Source: Bradyrhizobium erythrophlei (GTDB lineage Bacteria; Pseudomonadota; Alphaproteobacteria; Rhizobiales; Xanthobacteraceae). From it: a stretch of 64,000 bases of DNA. Each line of letters begins with the position of its first letter. Positions within the stretch are counted from its first letter, which is position 1. Both the position numbers and the translations under genes were made by a program. A model generated the notes under the pieces. That model saw nothing but the letters and a program-made list of their open reading frames with translations, ran no database searches and was not told where the DNA came from. The DNA lies in NCBI GenBank assembly GCA_900129675.1, contig FSRD01000003.1, positions 806,001-870,000 of the forward strand, given 5' to 3'. Positions 27,366 through 35,634 of this stretch are shown piece after piece.

Positions 27366-27548
27366 TTATTGTGCGGGAGGGCCGGGAGGACCAGCCGCCA
27401 TCTGATAGATCCACACGGCAAGTCCGTAGCTGCCGACGGTTGCGACCGCCAAGGCGGGCATCAGCACGGCGGTCAGAAACAGAAACGCGAAGATTTCCAT
27501 CCGCCTGCGGCGCGGCTTACCGTTCGTGTCGTCGCTGGCGACGGACAT
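27366..27548 (-). CDS. napE: Small membrane protein NapE
   Basis: This 60-residue protein has one transmembrane segment (AFLFLTAVLMPALAVATVGSYGLAVWIYQM), typical of NapE. It is the first gene of napEDABC, with the FNR/FixK box at 27631-27644 centred 90 bases upstream. Its role in periplasmic nitrate reduction is unclear even in studied species. Confidence 0.88.
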   Translation of the reverse strand: MSVASDDTNGKPRRRRMEIFAFLFLTAVLMPALAVATVGSYGLAVWIYQMAAGPPGPPAQ

Positions 27549-27630
27549 GCTGGATCTCGTTCGAATGTCATGATAGGCGGCATCGGGGCCGCTGCCCGCA
27601 CTAACGATAAAGGGCGAGTCGACGGATACT

Positions 27631-27644
27631 TTGATCTAGATCAA
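27631..27644 (-). promoter_or_regulatory. FNR/FixK box of the nap operon
   Basis: TTGATCTAGATCAA is a perfect 14-bp palindrome. It is centred 90 bases before the napE start, giving a 48-base leader if it sits at -41.5. It overlaps the nirV stop codon TAG (27636-27638). Confidence 0.85.
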
Positions 27645-28577
27645 CCTGGAAGGGCCGAGCACCTTGGTCAATCTTGCCGAAAGAGACTGTATTGCATTGC
27701 ATATAGTCCCGGTCTTCACGCAGGTCCCGGGCAAAACCTTTGCCCAGGCCTTCGGCTCACGAACCAGCCGGAACCCCAGATTGCGCGGCGGGAGGCCGGC
27801 GGCGCAGCCACCGGCGCGGGCGTCGCGGATGAAGTCGGTGACATAGGCGCGGTGCTGGCCTTCAGCGACCCGTACGCCGCAGTTTGGGTTTCTCGACAGC
27901 GCGCCGCCGGCATTGTCCAGCGCGGTCCGGACGAAGCACGTACTGGTCCATTCCAAGACGTTGCCGCCGAGGTCGAGCAGCCCGTTCTCGTTGGCGCCGA
28001 AGCTGCCGAAGGCATGCGTTTGCGGATCGTCCGGCGCGCGGTCGGACTCGCGCTCGTAGCGCGCGAGCCAGCGCTTCGAGGGATCACTGTCATCGACCGC
28101 AAGGCCGTCATCCCTGAATTTGCTACCGGCGGCGAAGGCCCATTCCGCGTCCGTCGGCAACCGGTAATGTTCGCCGGTCTTTTTCGAAAGCCAGATAGCG
28201 TAGGCATTGGCGTCGTGCCAGCTGACCCGCACCGCAGGCCGGTCGGCCGCTATGACCACGCTGCGCTCGAGCGCCGGGCACGCGCCGTCATCGACGCAGC
28301 GCTGGTAATCGGCTGAACTCGCCTGATGCTTCATGATCGCGAGCGGCGTTTCGAAACGCACTGTGACCAGCGGAGATGCGGCCTGTTTGCCGGCCCGCGT
28401 GAAATCGCCAGCGACGCGGTAGGACACCGTGCCGGGCTGCAGTTCGACCATGGCCTGCCGATCACGCAAGCCCTGGTCGGGAGAGCCGGTGTCGGTAATC
28501 AACGGCGCCACCGCCAGCGGACCGGTAAGGCCGGCCGCGCAGACCAGAGCCAGTTTGAGCTTGAATGCGATCAGCAT
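27636..28577 (-). CDS. nirV: NirV, SUMF1/formylglycine-generating-enzyme-like protein
   Basis: This protein of 313 residues has a signal peptide (MLIAFKLKLALVCAAGLTGP onward) and a SUMF1 domain: VSWHDANAYAIWLSKKTGEHYRLPTDAEWAFAAG, GLLDLGGNVLEWT and RNLGFRLVR. The pairing with nirK is the classic nirK-nirV arrangement; the role of NirV in nitrite respiration is not settled. After RLVR, where homologues tend to end, there is a tail of about 37 residues that runs into the nap promoter box. The start at 28577 is chosen for the signal peptide; the frame to 28625 lacks one. Confidence 0.85.
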   Translation of the reverse strand: MLIAFKLKLALVCAAGLTGPLAVAPLITDTGSPDQGLRDRQAMVELQPGTVSYRVAGDFTRAGKQAASPLVTVRFETPLAIMKHQASSADYQRCVDDGACPALERSVVIAADRPAVRVSWHDANAYAIWLSKKTGEHYRLPTDAEWAFAAGSKFRDDGLAVDDSDPSKRWLARYERESDRAPDDPQTHAFGSFGANENGLLDLGGNVLEWTSTCFVRTALDNAGGALSRNPNCGVRVAEGQHRAYVTDFIRDARAGGCAAGLPPRNLGFRLVREPKAWAKVLPGTCVKTGTICNAIQSLSARLTKVLGPSRLI

Positions 28578-28647
28578 GGCCGTCTCGATTCCGTTCGAGC
28601 GGAGGTGCCGGCTTTCCGCCGGCACCTTGCTCCGTCAATTTGTCCTG

Positions 28648-29742
28648 TCAGTTGGTTTTGGGAGCCGGAATTTCCGCCGGTGCCTTCACCTGGGTCATCA
28701 GATCGTCGTTCCACTTGCCTTCGACCTTGAAGTGCGCCGTGGCGCCAAGTTCGGCGGCCTCGATCAGATTGTGTGTGACATAGGCGTAGATGCCCGGCTG
28801 CAGGAACTTGTACATCGCAGCGCCCGCCGAGCCGCCGCGGATGAACCAGGTCTCCAGCCCGGTTTCGGGCGCGTTGGAGAATTTTCCGGTTTCCCAGACG
28901 TAGTCGCCATGGCCGCCGATCAGATGCGGGCGGCTGTCACGATTGGCCTGCGAATGCACGATCAACACGTTGTCTCCGACATTGGCGGTCAGGGCATTCT
29001 TGCCGGTCAGTGCGCCGACCTTGCCATTGAACACGACATGGGTCGGCGTCAGCTTGCGCATCACCTCGACGGTGTCGGTGTAGGCCTCGCCGGCGGAATC
29101 GTAGGACTTGAACTTGCCGTTCTCGTCGCGCGGCACGTACATGTCCTGCTCGCCGACATAGTAGATCTTGTCATAATGCAGGGCGTGACCCTTGCCGTCG
29201 TTGAGCCCGTCGCGCGGCAGCACCATCACGGCGCCGTTCATGCCGGAGACGACATGCCAGGGGATCATCGGACCGCCCGGCGCGCAGTGATAGACGAAGG
29301 TGCCGGCCCGGGTTGCCTTCCAGCGCAGCACCACCCGCTCGCCGGGATTCACCAGCGTCAGCGCCGCGCCGCCGAGCGCGCCGGTGGCCGAATGGAAATC
29401 GATGTTGTGCGGCATTGAATTGGTGTCGGGGTTGATCAGCGTCAATTCGACATAGTCGCCCTCATGCACCACCATCAACGGTCCCGGCATCGAGCCGTTG
29501 AAAGTCATGGCCTGGAAGGTGGTTCCCTGTTCGTCGATAACGACTTTCTTCTCCTCGATCTTGAGCGTGAACTCCATGATCTTCGGCCCCTGCTTGGTGG
29601 CTTGCTCGTGCGCATGGACGAAAGGCGGCGCGACCAGTTCAACGTGTTGCCGCGGCAGCTTCAGTTCGTCGGCGAGGGAGGGTGTCGCCAGCATGAGGAC
29701 TGCGGCGGCTGCACCGTACATGGCGGCTCTGCGGGTCAGCAT
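28648..29742 (-). CDS. nirK: Copper-containing nitrite reductase NirK
   Basis: This 364-residue protein has a twin-arginine leader (LTRRAAMYGAAAAVLML). Type 1 copper ligands fit H112, C153, H163 and M168 (HCAPGGPMIPWHVVSGMNG). Type 2 copper ligands fit H117, H152 and H324. Asp115 is the catalytic aspartate, and the catalytic histidine lies in PHLIGGHGDYVW. It reduces nitrite to nitric oxide in the periplasm. AAGGA precedes the ATG. A box of the TTGT/GCGCAA type lies 74 bases upstream. nirV follows in the same direction. Confidence 0.96.
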   Translation of the reverse strand: MLTRRAAMYGAAAAVLMLATPSLADELKLPRQHVELVAPPFVHAHEQATKQGPKIMEFTLKIEEKKVVIDEQGTTFQAMTFNGSMPGPLMVVHEGDYVELTLINPDTNSMPHNIDFHSATGALGGAALTLVNPGERVVLRWKATRAGTFVYHCAPGGPMIPWHVVSGMNGAVMVLPRDGLNDGKGHALHYDKIYYVGEQDMYVPRDENGKFKSYDSAGEAYTDTVEVMRKLTPTHVVFNGKVGALTGKNALTANVGDNVLIVHSQANRDSRPHLIGGHGDYVWETGKFSNAPETGLETWFIRGGSAGAAMYKFLQPGIYAYVTHNLIEAAELGATAHFKVEGKWNDDLMTQVKAPAEIPAPKTN

Positions 29743-29808
29743 CGGATCGTTCCTTCATCTGGATGTCTATCTAGCGTCGATACATTGCGCCGTTCGCATC
29801 AAGGGAGT

Positions 29809-29822
29809 TTGCGCTGGAACAA
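29809..29822 (-). promoter_or_regulatory. NnrR/FixK-type box of nirK
   Basis: On the minus strand this reads TTGTTCCAGCGCAA. It is centred 73.5 bases before nirK, giving a 32-base leader at -41.5. It closely resembles the nirK box I recall from B. japonicum (TTGTTGCAGCGCAA). Confidence 0.7.
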
Positions 29823-29896
29823 GCTTCCAGTGATTTTGCGGAACCATCCGCAATTGTACGTAGTCAGCGGGTCAGGACCGGAGGACGGGCTTGTCT

Positions 29897-29910
29897 TTGA
29901 GCGAGCGCAA
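29897..29910 (+). promoter_or_regulatory. FixK/NnrR-type box of hemN
   Basis: TTGAGCGAGCGCAA fits TTGA/C-N6-T/GCAA. It is centred 98.5 bases before the hemN ATG. Confidence 0.6.
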
Positions 29911-30001
29911 AGTCGCTGTCGCTGCTTTCGGCTATTGAGTACGGCGTGAGGGGCGGCGGACGCCTCGACGGCGATCGTTCCTTGCGGGAGATGAGCACGA
30001 G

Positions 30002-31354
30002 ATGAGGCCAGATCTTGCGGCCTGCTACGGACAGGAGCGACTGCCGCGATACACCAGCTACCCGACCGCGCCGCATTTTTCCGCGGCCATCGGTCCCGGT
30101 ACCTACGCCGAATGGCTCAAAGCCATTCCGCGAAACGCCAGCGCGTCGCTATATCTGCACGTCCCGTTCTGCCGGGCAATGTGCTGGTATTGCGGCTGCC
30201 ATACGTCGGTCGCTCGCCGTGACGAGCCGATCTCCGTCTATGCCGCGGCGCTGCGCTGTGAAATCGATCTGGTTTCGCGGCAAATCGATCGCCGCCTCCA
30301 GGTCGACCACGTGCATTTTGGCGGTGGTACGCCGACCATCATGGCGCCTGAGGCCTTTGCCGACCTGATCGGATCGATCCGGCATTCCTTCTTTGTCAGC
30401 CCCGCGGCCGAAATCGCCGTCGAAATCGACCCCCGTAGGCTCACGCGCCAGATGACCGAGGCGCTGGCCTATGGTGGCGTCAATCGGGCGAGCCTCGGCG
30501 TGCAGAGCTTCGATCCGGCCGTTCAGCGCGCCATCAACCGGGTGCAGAGCTTCGAGGTGACCGCGGAGGCGACCGAAGGCCTGCGGCGGGCCGGCATCGC
30601 CGGCATCAACTTCGATCTGATTTATGGACTGCCGCACCAGACCGTTGCGTCATGTCTCGATACGGTCCGCCAATGCGCCCAGCTGCGGCCTGACCGCTTT
30701 TCGGTGTTTGGCTATGCGCACGTCCCGGCGTTCAAGAAACACCAACGCAAGATCGAAGAGGCCGCGTTGCCCAACAGCCTCGAACGGCATCGCCAATCCG
30801 AGGCCGTCGCTGGCGCGCTGATAGAGGCCGGCTATGTGCAGATCGGTCTCGATCACTTCGCGCTTCCCGGGGACGGCATGACGTCGGCGCTGCGGGACGG
30901 TACGCTGCGCCGGAATTTCCAGGGCTATACGACCGATGTCAGCAATATCCTGCTGGGCTTCGGCGCCAGCGCCATCGGGCGGTTGCCGCAGGGCTATGTG
31001 CAAAACGAGGTCGGCACGCGCGCCTATTCGCAATCCATCGCCGCCGGCAGGCTGGCGACGGTCAAAGGCTATCCATTGACAAATGACGATCGGCTGCGTG
31101 CCGAAATCATCGAGCGCATCATGTGCGACTTCGGCGCAGATCTCGGCCAGATTTGCGCGCGGCATGGATCCGCGCCGGAAGCCATGTTGGGATCGTCGCC
31201 CCGTTTGCAGGATCTTATTTCCGACGGCATCGTCGAACTCAACGGAACCTCGTTGGCTGTGACAGATGACTCGCGCTTTCTGGTTCGCAGCGTTGCCGCG
31301 GCCTTCGACGCGCATCTGGACGGATCGAAGCAGTTGCACAGCCGGGCAGTCTAG
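30002..31354 (+). CDS. hemN: Oxygen-independent coproporphyrinogen III oxidase HemN
   Basis: This 450-residue radical SAM enzyme has the cluster motif C57-x3-C61-x2-C64 followed by Cys66 (FCRAMCWYCGCH), typical of HemN proper. The motif HFGGGTPT also matches. It converts coproporphyrinogen III to protoporphyrinogen IX without oxygen, supplying heme for the cytochromes encoded around it. It is divergent from nirK and has its own FixK-type box upstream. Confidence 0.95.
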   Translation: MRPDLAACYGQERLPRYTSYPTAPHFSAAIGPGTYAEWLKAIPRNASASLYLHVPFCRAMCWYCGCHTSVARRDEPISVYAAALRCEIDLVSRQIDRRLQVDHVHFGGGTPTIMAPEAFADLIGSIRHSFFVSPAAEIAVEIDPRRLTRQMTEALAYGGVNRASLGVQSFDPAVQRAINRVQSFEVTAEATEGLRRAGIAGINFDLIYGLPHQTVASCLDTVRQCAQLRPDRFSVFGYAHVPAFKKHQRKIEEAALPNSLERHRQSEAVAGALIEAGYVQIGLDHFALPGDGMTSALRDGTLRRNFQGYTTDVSNILLGFGASAIGRLPQGYVQNEVGTRAYSQSIAAGRLATVKGYPLTNDDRLRAEIIERIMCDFGADLGQICARHGSAPEAMLGSSPRLQDLISDGIVELNGTSLAVTDDSRFLVRSVAAAFDAHLDGSKQLHSRAV

Positions 31355-31370
31355 CGATACGCACAGAAGG

Positions 31371-31384
31371 TTGCGCCGGGACAA
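31371..31384 (+). promoter_or_regulatory. NnrR/FixK-type box before the DUF1858 gene
   Basis: TTGCGCCGGGACAA reads TTGTCCCGGCGCAA on the other strand, the same half-site pair as at nirK. It is centred 58.5 bases before the ATG at 31436. Confidence 0.55.
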
Positions 31385-31435
31385 AGAATTCCGCAGCCGG
31401 GCCGCGCTACCGTTCACACCAGAACGGAGACGTGC

Positions 31436-31642
31436 ATGCCCATCGGATTTGACGATCTGGTTGATGATGTGATGAGCGGTGCGCCGGAAACCATCCGCGT
31501 GTTCCTCGCATTCAGGATGGGATGCGTCGGCTGTCCGATCGCGTGTTTTCACACGGTGGACGATGCCTGCCGCGAGCACGGCGTCGACCGCGATGAGTTC
31601 CGAGGCGCGCTGCGGGCCGCGGTCGCCGAGGCTATGGCCTGA
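31436..31642 (+). CDS. DUF1858 small cysteine-rich protein
   Basis: This 68-residue protein has the DUF1858 core with C30, C33 and C37 in GCVGCPIACFHTVDDACREHG. Members often accompany nitric-oxide and anaerobic redox genes, and the clustered cysteines suggest a redox or metal site. Its position between hemN and nnrR, with an NnrR-type box upstream, supports a role in denitrification or NO handling. The 3' end overlaps nnrR by 11 bases, tail to tail. Confidence 0.8.
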   Translation: MPIGFDDLVDDVMSGAPETIRVFLAFRMGCVGCPIACFHTVDDACREHGVDRDEFRGALRAAVAEAMA

Positions 31643-32354
31643 TCGGCGGCTCGGTCTCGCCGGGGACGGTCTCGGCCAGCACGAACAATTTGTGGGGTTC
31701 GCGCAGCACGATACGCTGCCGTCCACTCTCGACCAGCCCGCGCTGCTCCCAGCCGGAGAGGATGCGGCTGACCGTATGCAGCGTGGTGCCGGTCATTTGC
31801 GCGATGTCCTGGCGGCTGATCGGAAAGTCGATTTCGACACCGTGTTCGACCTTGCGCCCGGATTGCTTGGCCAGCCGCAGCAGCGCGTGGGCGACCCGCT
31901 GCTCTACCTGCTGTGTCGACATCTCGACCACGCGGGTATGGGTTTCCTGCAGCCGGCTGCCGACGGTTTGCAGCGTATTGGTGGCGAGCGCCGGAAACTT
32001 CGCTACCAGGCGCGGCCACGCTGCCGACGGCCAGGCCAGCACTACGCTGTCGTCGACGGCGGTTGCGGTCGCCGGATAGCGCTGCAGCCCGATTGCCATC
32101 GCGACCCCGAAGGTTTCACCAGGTGCGACATAGCGCACCACGACCTGTTCTCCGGCCGGCGTGGTCTTGCTGGCGCGCACATGGCCGTGCAGCAGCACGT
32201 AAAATGAGAGGGCCTCTTCGCCCTGTTCGAATACCGCGCTGTTCCTGGCAAATCGAGCCGAGCGGGCCTCGCGCAGGATTTCGCCAAGCTCGTCGGTGCT
32301 GAATCCCGCAAACAGCGGCAGATGGGCAACCAGCGAAGGATCGACTATGGCCAT
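31632..32354 (-). CDS. nnrR: Crp/Fnr-family regulator NnrR
   Basis: This 240-residue protein has a cyclic-nucleotide-binding-like sensor domain and a C-terminal helix-turn-helix (ISRQDIAQMTGTTLHTVSRILSGWE). It lacks the N-terminal cysteine cluster of oxygen-sensing FNR. Its place beside nnrS and nirK identifies it as the NO-responsive NnrR/Dnr type. The recognition helix has LHTVSR where FixK2 and the FNR homologue in this window have L/IETVSR. A TTGCG-N4-CGCAA palindrome is shared with the divergent nnrS operon, so self-control is likely. Confidence 0.85.
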   Translation of the reverse strand: MAIVDPSLVAHLPLFAGFSTDELGEILREARSARFARNSAVFEQGEEALSFYVLLHGHVRASKTTPAGEQVVVRYVAPGETFGVAMAIGLQRYPATATAVDDSVVLAWPSAAWPRLVAKFPALATNTLQTVGSRLQETHTRVVEMSTQQVEQRVAHALLRLAKQSGRKVEHGVEIDFPISRQDIAQMTGTTLHTVSRILSGWEQRGLVESGRQRIVLREPHKLFVLAETVPGETEPPIRP

Positions 32355-32424
32355 GTTTCCCCGGCGGTATCGACGGCTTGGATCGAATCTAGACTGCGAT
32401 TGCGCATCTTAATCAAGCCAAAGT

Positions 32425-32438
32425 TTGCGTTGGCGCAA
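32425..32438. promoter_or_regulatory. NnrR-type box between nnrR and nnrS operon
   Basis: TTGCGTTGGCGCAA has perfect TTGCG and CGCAA arms. It is centred 77.5 bases from the nnrR start and 80.5 bases from the start of the small gene before nnrS, so it can serve both directions. Confidence 0.75.
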
Positions 32439-32511
32439 CGTCGACGCGCCGCTTTTCCCCCAAATGACAGCCAGACGGCCCTCAAAGGCCACGGGTCAAT
32501 GGAGAACGACA

Positions 32512-32664
32512 ATGCGCGGGGCAATAACGCTGGCAACGGTCGCGATTTTGATGGGCCTCCCCGGCACGGTGACGGCCAAGGCGGTTCCGCAGGCGGGCAA
32601 CGCGAAGCAGGTATTCGCGGCGCTGTTCGAGAAGCCTCCGACCCAGGCCGCGGCGGTGAAATAG
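32512..32664 (+). CDS. Small secreted or membrane-anchored protein upstream of nnrS
   Basis: This 50-residue protein has a hydrophobic N-terminus resembling a signal peptide (MRGAITLATVAILMGLPG, possible cleavage at VTA-KA). A short tail follows (QVFAALFEKPPTQAAAVK). GGAGAACG precedes the ATG. Its stop is immediately followed by the nnrS ATG, and an NnrR-type box lies upstream. The family is not recognised. It could be a small periplasmic partner of NnrS or a translated leader. Confidence 0.6.
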   Translation: MRGAITLATVAILMGLPGTVTAKAVPQAGNAKQVFAALFEKPPTQAAAVK

Positions 32665-33855
32665 ATGGCAAGCGGAGCGGTCTTGACGGCGGCCTCCCGT
32701 CCTCGCGTTTATCGGGGCTTGCCGCTGCTAGCGAGCGGATTCCGCCCGTTCTTCCTGCTCGGCTCGATCTATGCCGGGCTCGCGATTTTGGTCTGGTTGC
32801 CGGTGTTCTACGGCGAACTGCGGCTTACTTCCGCGTTCGCGCCGCGCGACTGGCACGTGCACGAAATGCTCTACGGTTACCTGCCTGCAGTGATTACGGG
32901 ATTCCTGTTCACGGCGATCCCGAACTGGACCGGGCGGCTGCCTATTCGGGGCACGCCCTTGCTTGCGCTCGTGATCGTCTGGGTCGCCGGACGCCTCAGT
33001 GTGACGTTTTCCGCGGAAACCGGCTGGCTGGTCGCCATGCTGGTCGACGCCAGTTTTCTGTCGCTGGTCGCAGCCGCTGCCGCGCGCGAGATCCTGGCCG
33101 GACGCAACTGGCGAAACCTCAATGTGGTGATGCTTGTTCTGTTGCTGCTCGCGGGCAATCTGGCGTTCCACCTCGAAGCGCATTTCCACGGTGCTGCGGA
33201 AGCCGGGATCCGGATCGGCATCGCGGTCGTCGTGTTGCTGATCTCGCTGATCGGGGGCCGCATCATTCCAAGCTTCACCCGGAACTGGCTGGTGCGCGAA
33301 AATCCAGGCCGCCTGCCGGTACCGTTTGGCCGGTTCGACATGATCGTCGTGGCCATCAGCGCGCTCGGTCTGTCGGTCTGGGCGGCCGATGCCAACAGCC
33401 AACTTGCAGGAGCGGCGTTGGCGCTCACCGGGTTGCTGCATCTGGTGCGTCTTGGACGCTGGGCCGGCGACCGGACCTGGCGGGAACGGCTGCTGCTGAT
33501 CCTGCATATCGGCTACGCCTTCGTGCCGCTGGGCTTCCTGCTAAACGCGGCGTCGACGTTCGGACTGGTCCCGGCCGGCGCCGGCATTCATGCCTGGATG
33601 GCGGGAGCCGCCGGGACCATGACGCTGGCGGTCATGAGCCGCGCGACGCTTGGACATACCGGGCAGCGGTTGACCGCATCCGCCGCCACGCAATCGATCT
33701 ATGCCGCCATCATTATCGCGGCACTGGCGCGGATTTGCGCGGCCGTCGATCCATCGCACTACGGACCGTTGCTGCATCTTGCCGCCTTCGCGTGGGCCGC
33801 GGCCTTCCTCGGTTTCTCAATCGCTTTCGGCCGGTTGCTCACCGGCCGGAGCTAA
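32665..33855 (+). CDS. nnrS: NnrS heme-copper membrane protein
   Basis: This 396-residue protein with about 12 transmembrane segments belongs to the NnrS family. The conserved motif with H64 and H66 in RDWHVHEMLYGY and the late MSRATLGHTG are visible. NnrS is linked to protection against nitric oxide or to nitrite/NO metabolism in denitrifiers. It begins at the base after the stop of the 50-residue gene, so the two are co-translated and probably controlled by NnrR. Confidence 0.92.
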   Translation: MASGAVLTAASRPRVYRGLPLLASGFRPFFLLGSIYAGLAILVWLPVFYGELRLTSAFAPRDWHVHEMLYGYLPAVITGFLFTAIPNWTGRLPIRGTPLLALVIVWVAGRLSVTFSAETGWLVAMLVDASFLSLVAAAAAREILAGRNWRNLNVVMLVLLLLAGNLAFHLEAHFHGAAEAGIRIGIAVVVLLISLIGGRIIPSFTRNWLVRENPGRLPVPFGRFDMIVVAISALGLSVWAADANSQLAGAALALTGLLHLVRLGRWAGDRTWRERLLLILHIGYAFVPLGFLLNAASTFGLVPAGAGIHAWMAGAAGTMTLAVMSRATLGHTGQRLTASAATQSIYAAIIIAALARICAAVDPSHYGPLLHLAAFAWAAAFLGFSIAFGRLLTGRS

Positions 33856-34219
33856 CGAATGGGTTGGGGTTCTTGGCCCGGTCCGTCGATCGTCGGCGCT
33901 TGGGGCAGTATTGCTCATAATGCCGGGGCGGTGGTGCCGGCGTGGAGATCGTGCTTGCACCGGCCCTTTTACCGGCGGGTCCTTTCAAGATCCGGGCGGA
34001 TCGGGTCTGCTGTTTCAGGCCGCACGGCGATCTACATTGTGATTGCGACCCGCATCCATGGGAGTATCCTCTTGCTCGCAGCCAATTGAGGCCGCTGCTG
34101 ATCGCGGGGTCCCCGACAGAAATTGGTTCGGCGGATTCTGCCTTTTGGTCTGGTGCTGCTCACGGCGCGGCTCGCATGGCGCAACAGGGTGTTGTCGATT
34201 TTGCGTGGTTCGTTGCCGT
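33856..34219. other. Intergenic region after nnrS without recognisable gene
   Basis: About 360 bases with short frames lacking ribosome-binding sites or motifs. No structured RNA or terminator could be supported. It ends at the FixK box of the next small gene. Confidence 0.45.
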
Positions 34220-34233
34220 TTGACCTGCGTCAA
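34220..34233 (+). promoter_or_regulatory. FNR/FixK box before the 70-residue protein gene
   Basis: TTGACCTGCGTCAA is a perfect TTGAC-N4-GTCAA palindrome. It is centred 71.5 bases before the ATG at 34298. TAGACT near 34255 could be the -10 element. Confidence 0.75.
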
Positions 34234-34297
34234 AACGAACGGCTTTGCATGCCATAGACTGAAACGAAGGTTAATCGAAACCAGGCGGGAGCCCAAC

Positions 34298-34510
34298 ATG
34301 GCACACTATATCGCTCGATTCATGAAAGACGTGCTCGGCGAAAACGGGCACGAAGCCGAGATTTGCCAGCGTTCGATCGAGATCGAGGCGTCATGCCTGA
34401 ACGATGCCGCCGAGTTGGCGAAGGCGAAATTTTGCAAGACCGAGAACGTTGGGGATTGGTTGCTCCATGCCGACCGCGTTCACATCGCCGATGCCGAATT
34501 CCCGTCCTAA
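34298..34510 (+). CDS. Unknown 70-residue protein under a FixK box
   Basis: The protein begins MAHYIARFMKDVLGENGHEAEICQ and ends DRVHIADAEFPS. It is soluble with two cysteine-containing segments. AGGCGGGA precedes the ATG, and the FixK box upstream shows it is a real low-oxygen gene. A longer frame to 34043 crosses the box and is rejected. The family is not recognised. The short alpha-beta pattern and the HADRVHIADAEF ending recall small proteins of rhizobial genomes without known function. Confidence 0.7.
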   Translation: MAHYIARFMKDVLGENGHEAEICQRSIEIEASCLNDAAELAKAKFCKTENVGDWLLHADRVHIADAEFPS

Positions 34511-34825
34511 CGCGAACGGGGATCGGCGTGCGATCATCCGCAGCATGATCCCGGGAAATTCGTAAGGTCAATCCGGTCGATCAGAGCCTTCAGGCCGGCG
34601 CGGACGCGGAGGTAGACGTTGCCCATTGGACGCGCGGCCGGGTGCGGTGCCTGCAAAAGCGGCGCAGCATTCCCCGGCGTCGACAGAGTCCTTGACGCTT
34701 CGCTCCGCTGAGCGGCTCCTTGCGCGGACAAGGAGCCGTGGCGCTTTGATACGAGAAGCCAGGATGCGCGCTGTGCTTCGATCATTGCGCTGCTTCCGTG
34801 CTGCCGGACCGGCCCAAAGCCAGCC
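34511..34825. other. Intergenic region between small protein and fixK2
   Basis: About 315 bases between converging genes. No gene, terminator or repeat could be supported. Confidence 0.45.
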
Positions 34826-35515
34826 TCAGGCGTCCATGTTCCGCAGGCGCTGGCGATTGCGCAGTACGATCTGCCGGGCGCCGGAGAATCCCAGCACGCC
34901 CTCGCCATGGAGCTGCGAAAGCGCCCGTGACACCGTCTCCAGCGTCAGTCCGAGATAATCGCCGATGTCGCGGCGGCACATCGGCAGCGCCATCATCCCG
35001 GCAACGGCGAGGCGGCGATCCATCTCGAGCAGGAAGTTCGCGACGCGTTCCATCGCACTTTTGCGCCCGAGCAGCAGCATGTGATCTTCCGCATGTCGGA
35101 GCTCGCCGGCCGTCATGCTCCAGAGCTTGCGCGCGACCCGGACATCGACGCCCGCCGCCTGTTCGAGGCTGCTGCGTTTTACCAGGCGCACGGCGGTATC
35201 GATGATGGCTTCCGCCGCAAGGCGGTGGTTGTTGCCCGATTCCAGTCCGAAGATGTCGCCCGGCAGATGAAACGTGCCGATCTGGCGTCGCCCATCGGAA
35301 AGCAGCTTGTAGGTCCGAACCGCACCGTGGATGATCTGATAGACATATTCGGCCGGTTCATCCTCGCCGTAGATCTCCTCGTCCTTCCGGTACGAAAACT
35401 CCGTCGCCACCACGCCGGCATGCCCGGTCAGGGCGCAGAACTGGTCAGGACTGGCAGGGGGAACCGGAACAATCTTGGTGGAGCCAATTGAGGTGTTGAG
35501 CGATTCAGTGAACAT
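34826..35515 (-). CDS. fixK2: Crp/Fnr-family activator FixK2
   Basis: This 229-residue regulator has a sensor beta-barrel (EYVYQIIHGAVRTYKLLSDGRRQIGTFHLPGDIFGLESG) and the helix-turn-helix CRRDIGDYLGLTLETVSRALSQLHGEG. It lacks an N-terminal cysteine cluster, as expected of FixK2. Cys180 just before the DNA-binding helix matches the redox-sensitive cysteine known in B. japonicum FixK2 (Cys183). It should activate the many TTGA-N6-TCAA boxes in this window. It lies downstream of fixL-fixJ and the receiver gene; FixJ is the expected activator, but its site was not located. Confidence 0.92.
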   Translation of the reverse strand: MFTESLNTSIGSTKIVPVPPASPDQFCALTGHAGVVATEFSYRKDEEIYGEDEPAEYVYQIIHGAVRTYKLLSDGRRQIGTFHLPGDIFGLESGNNHRLAAEAIIDTAVRLVKRSSLEQAAGVDVRVARKLWSMTAGELRHAEDHMLLLGRKSAMERVANFLLEMDRRLAVAGMMALPMCRRDIGDYLGLTLETVSRALSQLHGEGVLGFSGARQIVLRNRQRLRNMDA

Positions 35516-35634
35516 GAGCCATCTCCGTTACAGCGATGACCAATTTCTACGCGGGGCGATCCGGTCTGAAAATTTCGCTCAATATCTTAAGGCGAACACC
35601 CTAAGTAGTTTACCGGAGGCCAGGGCGTGCAAGC

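Noticed and set aside
29835..29852. Palindrome TTGCGG-N6-CCGCAA between nirK and hemN as an FNR-type box
   Set aside because: The total length is 18 bases, not 14, so spacing does not fit FNR/FixK/NnrR sites; the neighbouring 14-mers fit better.
34043..34510. 155-codon version of the small protein gene near 34.3 kb
   Set aside because: The added N-terminal part is cysteine- and arginine-rich, lacks a ribosome site and contains the FixK box, whereas ATG 34298 has a strong site.
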